DNA from: Mucilaginibacter robiniae
GTDB lineage: Bacteria > Bacteroidota > Bacteroidia > Sphingobacteriales > Sphingobacteriaceae
DNA: 64,000 nucleotides
Direction: 5' to 3'
NCBI RefSeq assembly: GCF_012849215.1
Contig: NZ_CP051682.1
Span: 3,224,001 to 3,288,000, forward strand
A program made the position numbers and the translations under genes. Under the pieces are notes generated by a model that made no database searches, had not been told where the DNA came from, and saw only the letters and a program-made list of their open reading frames with translations. Shown piece after piece: positions 61,408 to 64,000 of this stretch (position 1 is its first letter; every line of letters starts with the position of its first letter).

Positions 61408-64000
61408 TTAGGATTGAGTAAGATCGTGGTGGTTAAGTTCTGCTTCTTGCTCGTCGTCTTGCTCTTCGGGTTTCTCCTGTTCTGGCTTAATCCATTTGAA
61501 GTACAGAATTGGAATGACAAATAGCGTGAAGAACATGGATACGACTAAACCAAAAGCTAGTACACTGCCCAATGGCCCCCACAAAGGCGAACCGCCTACC
61601 ACCATAGGCGTTACACCCACAGCCGCGGCTGCTGTAGTTAAGAAGATAGGGCGCATCCGGCGCTTGGCCGCATGTATGGCCGACTCGCGAATGTCCAGTC
61701 CTTCATCGCGGCCCATCTCATCGGCAAAATCAACCAGGATAATACCGTTACGTACCACAATACCAATTAAACTGATGATGCCCATAAAGGCTGTAAAGCT
61801 GAACGCATTGCCAGTAACCAGCAAACCGATAGAGGCACCCAATAAACTAAGCGGAAAGGTGCACAGAATAATAAAGGTTTTCTTCAAACTACGGAATTGA
61901 ATAAGCATGGTTAAGAAAATGAGAATAATACTGCATAACAGTGCCTTGCCTAAGCCAGGTACATTTTCTTCCGTAGCTTCCTGATCGCCGCCGTATTGGA
62001 TGCGTACACCGTAGGGGAGCTTTAATTTTTCAATTTGAGGTTTAATTTGTTTCAGCATATCGGCTGCTACTACGCCATTCTGCGCTTCCGACATAACGGT
62101 AAGCATACGTAAGCCATTACGGTGCATAATGTTGCCCATGTGCCACTCGGGCGTAAAGTCGGCTACATCTTTCAACTGAATTTTTTGTCCTTGCTGGTTG
62201 CTGATGTGTACCGTGCGCAGTCGGTCAAAATTATGGCGGTATTTATCGTCATAACGCAGTATAACCGATAGTGGCGTTTTGCCTTCATATAAAGTAGCCA
62301 CGGGTACGCCCTGTAAGCCACCACCAATAGTTTGGGTAACCTGACTGTTGGTCAATCCTAACCGACGCAGTTTATCTTCTTGTACGTGGCCGCCTATAGC
62401 TACATAATCCTCTTCAAAATCATCACGTACCCAGTTAGTGCCTTTTAAGTGGCTTACCATCGTTTTGATGGTATCACCCACTTTGCGCAGGTCCTCAAAG
62501 TTTTCACTAATTACGCGGATCTCCAATGGAGCTTTGGCATTCAGGAATGATAGGCGGTGTACGCGTACAAAACCCTCCGGCAAAAAGTTATGGAATTTGC
62601 TGATGTACTCGGTTGATAGTTCGTCGGTAGCATCATTGTCGGTAGTATTAATGAAAATCTGTGCGTAATTTTCACGTGGGTTTTCGGGCGCGTAGGTTAC
62701 ATAGAACCGTGGCGAACTGGTACCAATAAAACTAGCCACACGGGTAATACGCTTGTCGCCTTTAATTGCGTTTTCTACCTTTTTAACAGCGGCTTCGGTT
62801 TCTTTGTAAGGTGTGCCGGGGGGGAGCCATATTTCCAAGTTGAACTGATCGCGTTCGGCATTGGATAAAAACTGTTGTTTTACCTTGGTCATCAAAAATA
62901 CACCTAAGGCTACTGAGAATACCGCTACCCATACAATGGCTGTACTGTGTTCAAAAGCCCACTCTACAGCTTTGTCGTACTTTTCTTGTACCCGGTCTAG
63001 GATAGATTTTTTATGTTCCTTTTCTGCTTTTTCATGATCTTCTTTCAACCCTTTCTTGATAGAGAGGAAAGCAATAGCCGGTACAATCAGCATAGAAACA
63101 ATAAATGAAGTGCTTAATGCTATGCCTACAATAATCGGTAGCGAGCCTGCAAATTCTCTTTGCTGACCCGGTAAAAACATAGCCAGCGGAGCGAAAGCAA
63201 AGATGATAGAAATGGTAGCGGTAAGCACCGGAATAAATAATTGGGTAGCACTTTTCCAGGCAGCTTCCCAGGGCTTGGTACCGTGATCCAACCGTTCTAC
63301 ATAGTTATCTACCACCACTATGGCATCGTCTACCACCATCCCCAATACAATAATAAGTCCGGCTAAGGTAACCTGGTGCAATTGCAAACCCACCATGTTG
63401 CTGATGGCAAAAGTAACCATGATGGATAGGGGGCAGGATATAGCTGAAATTAAAGCTATACGGAAAGGCAGCAAAATAATTACCACAATAATTACCGAAA
63501 TAATAGCAATGGCAAACTCTACCAAAAAGTGCTTAATACTTTCCGCCACTACCTCCGGCTGATTAACTATAGTTTGCACTTTAACATCCGGCGGCAACTG
63601 CTTTTTGGCAATGTCGAGTTGTTTGTCAATCTCTTTACCAAACTCCGTCATGTTGTTGCCTTTCTGCATTTCTACACTCAGCATCATCACCGGCAAATGG
63701 TTCATTTCAATCATTTGCGTAGTATCCTGGTAGCTACGACTAACAGTAGCTACATCGCGCAGGCGCACAATATTGGCTGATGAATCGGTATAAACAATCT
63801 GGTCGCCTATATCATTAATGCTTTTAAAAGCATTGTTGCCAAATACGGGTACATTGTTACGATCGAGTTTTACTTCGCCGCCGCCGTTGGTTTGGTTTTG
63901 ATTTTTCAGCACATCGGCTACGCGGTTAAAGTCAATACCGTACTGGCTGAGTTTGGCATCATCAACCTTTACTACTACCTGCTCGGGTAAACCGCCAACA
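61408..64000 (-). CDS. RND efflux permease (AcrB/HAE1-like), N-terminus beyond the window
   Basis: The frame is open to the right edge, giving 863 visible residues of a family near 1030; about 170 N-terminal residues are missing. The porter domain is followed by membrane segments with GMVVDDAIVVVDNYVERL, which carries the Asp pair of the proton relay, and the second half ends with NGIILVDFADEMGRDEG and GPLGSVLAFGLVVSMFFTLFVIPILY. The C-terminus is charged (EQEKPEEQDDEQEAEL). It exports drugs, bile-like compounds or metals; the substrate cannot be told. The gene order permease then TolC-like suggests the adaptor gene lies just beyond the window. Confidence 0.93.
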   Translation of the reverse strand, partial: VGGLPEQVVVKVDDAKLSQYGIDFNRVADVLKNQNQTNGGGEVKLDRNNVPVFGNNAFKSINDIGDQIVYTDSSANIVRLRDVATVSRSYQDTTQMIEMNHLPVMMLSVEMQKGNNMTEFGKEIDKQLDIAKKQLPPDVKVQTIVNQPEVVAESIKHFLVEFAIAIISVIIVVIILLPFRIALISAISCPLSIMVTFAISNMVGLQLHQVTLAGLIIVLGMVVDDAIVVVDNYVERLDHGTKPWEAAWKSATQLFIPVLTATISIIFAFAPLAMFLPGQQREFAGSLPIIVGIALSTSFIVSMLIVPAIAFLSIKKGLKEDHEKAEKEHKKSILDRVQEKYDKAVEWAFEHSTAIVWVAVFSVALGVFLMTKVKQQFLSNAERDQFNLEIWLPPGTPYKETEAAVKKVENAIKGDKRITRVASFIGTSSPRFYVTYAPENPRENYAQIFINTTDNDATDELSTEYISKFHNFLPEGFVRVHRLSFLNAKAPLEIRVISENFEDLRKVGDTIKTMVSHLKGTNWVRDDFEEDYVAIGGHVQEDKLRRLGLTNSQVTQTIGGGLQGVPVATLYEGKTPLSVILRYDDKYRHNFDRLRTVHISNQQGQKIQLKDVADFTPEWHMGNIMHRNGLRMLTVMSEAQNGVVAADMLKQIKPQIEKLKLPYGVRIQYGGDQEATEENVPGLGKALLCSIILIFLTMLIQFRSLKKTFIILCTFPLSLLGASIGLLVTGNAFSFTAFMGIISLIGIVVRNGIILVDFADEMGRDEGLDIRESAIHAAKRRMRPIFLTTAAAAVGVTPMVVGGSPLWGPLGSVLAFGLVVSMFFTLFVIPILYFKWIKPEQEKPEEQDDEQEAELNHHDLTQS

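Noticed and set aside
1..64000. tRNA, rRNA, riboswitch and prophage genes
   Set aside because: None was recognised on either strand by eye; a covariance-model search would be decisive.

Overview
The window looks like a chromosomal segment of a Bacteroidota bacterium, most likely Sphingobacteriaceae (Mucilaginibacter/Pedobacter-like). The evidence is a type IX secretion adhesin with a gliding-type C-terminal sorting domain followed by a PorP/SprF gene, TAnnTTTG-type -7 promoter boxes, few Shine-Dalgarno sequences, A/T-rich spacers and many TonB-era style periplasmic proteins. No rRNA, tRNA, CRISPR array or prophage was recognised. One complete IS1182-family insertion sequence is present.

Layout. 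0-7.5 kb is housekeeping: the tail of gmhA, rfbD, miaA, a pRiA4b ORF-3-like protein, a CCA-adding-type enzyme, mtgA and the rpsF-rpsR-rplI operon. 7.6-12.7 kb holds a kelch protein and a complete stressosome module (rsbR, rsbS, rsbT, an ATPase-PP2C fusion) whose last gene is a histidine kinase rather than a sigma factor. 12.7-18.0 kb has a 1111-residue multi-PAS kinase and two small proteins of uncertain role. 18.1-19.8 kb is the IS element. 19.9-25.5 kb carries two divergent paralogous P-loop NTPases of NACHT/STAND type around a 24-bp perfect palindrome. 25.8-38.5 kb is a three-gene surface adhesin operon: a 3254-residue Ig-like repeat protein, a SprF-like outer-membrane protein and a TPR/PD40/OmpA protein. 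38.9-44.9 kb resembles a chaperone-usher pilus locus in unusual form: a barrel protein of usher size facing a pilin-like protein, a PapD-like chaperone and a three-domain pilin-like protein.

45-50.4 kb reads leftward as a sigma-54 response regulator, the potassium transporter kup and a membrane histidine kinase. A good sigma-54 promoter precedes kup, and paired CATTTTGAAA sites about 20 bp apart lie upstream of both kup and the regulator. These can be read as the regulator's enhancers. 50.6-58.7 kb holds an MFS transporter and three secreted glycosidases (GH-A clan, GH53, GH2) suited to galactan degradation without SusC/SusD. 58.7-64 kb has a zinc alcohol dehydrogenase and the end of an RND efflux operon (permease, then TolC-like protein), with the permease running off the window.

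All functions are assigned by reading motifs and overall resemblance. No database search was possible. Start codons were moved inward from the longest frame where an ATG fits a signal peptide, a paralogue or a domain start better.
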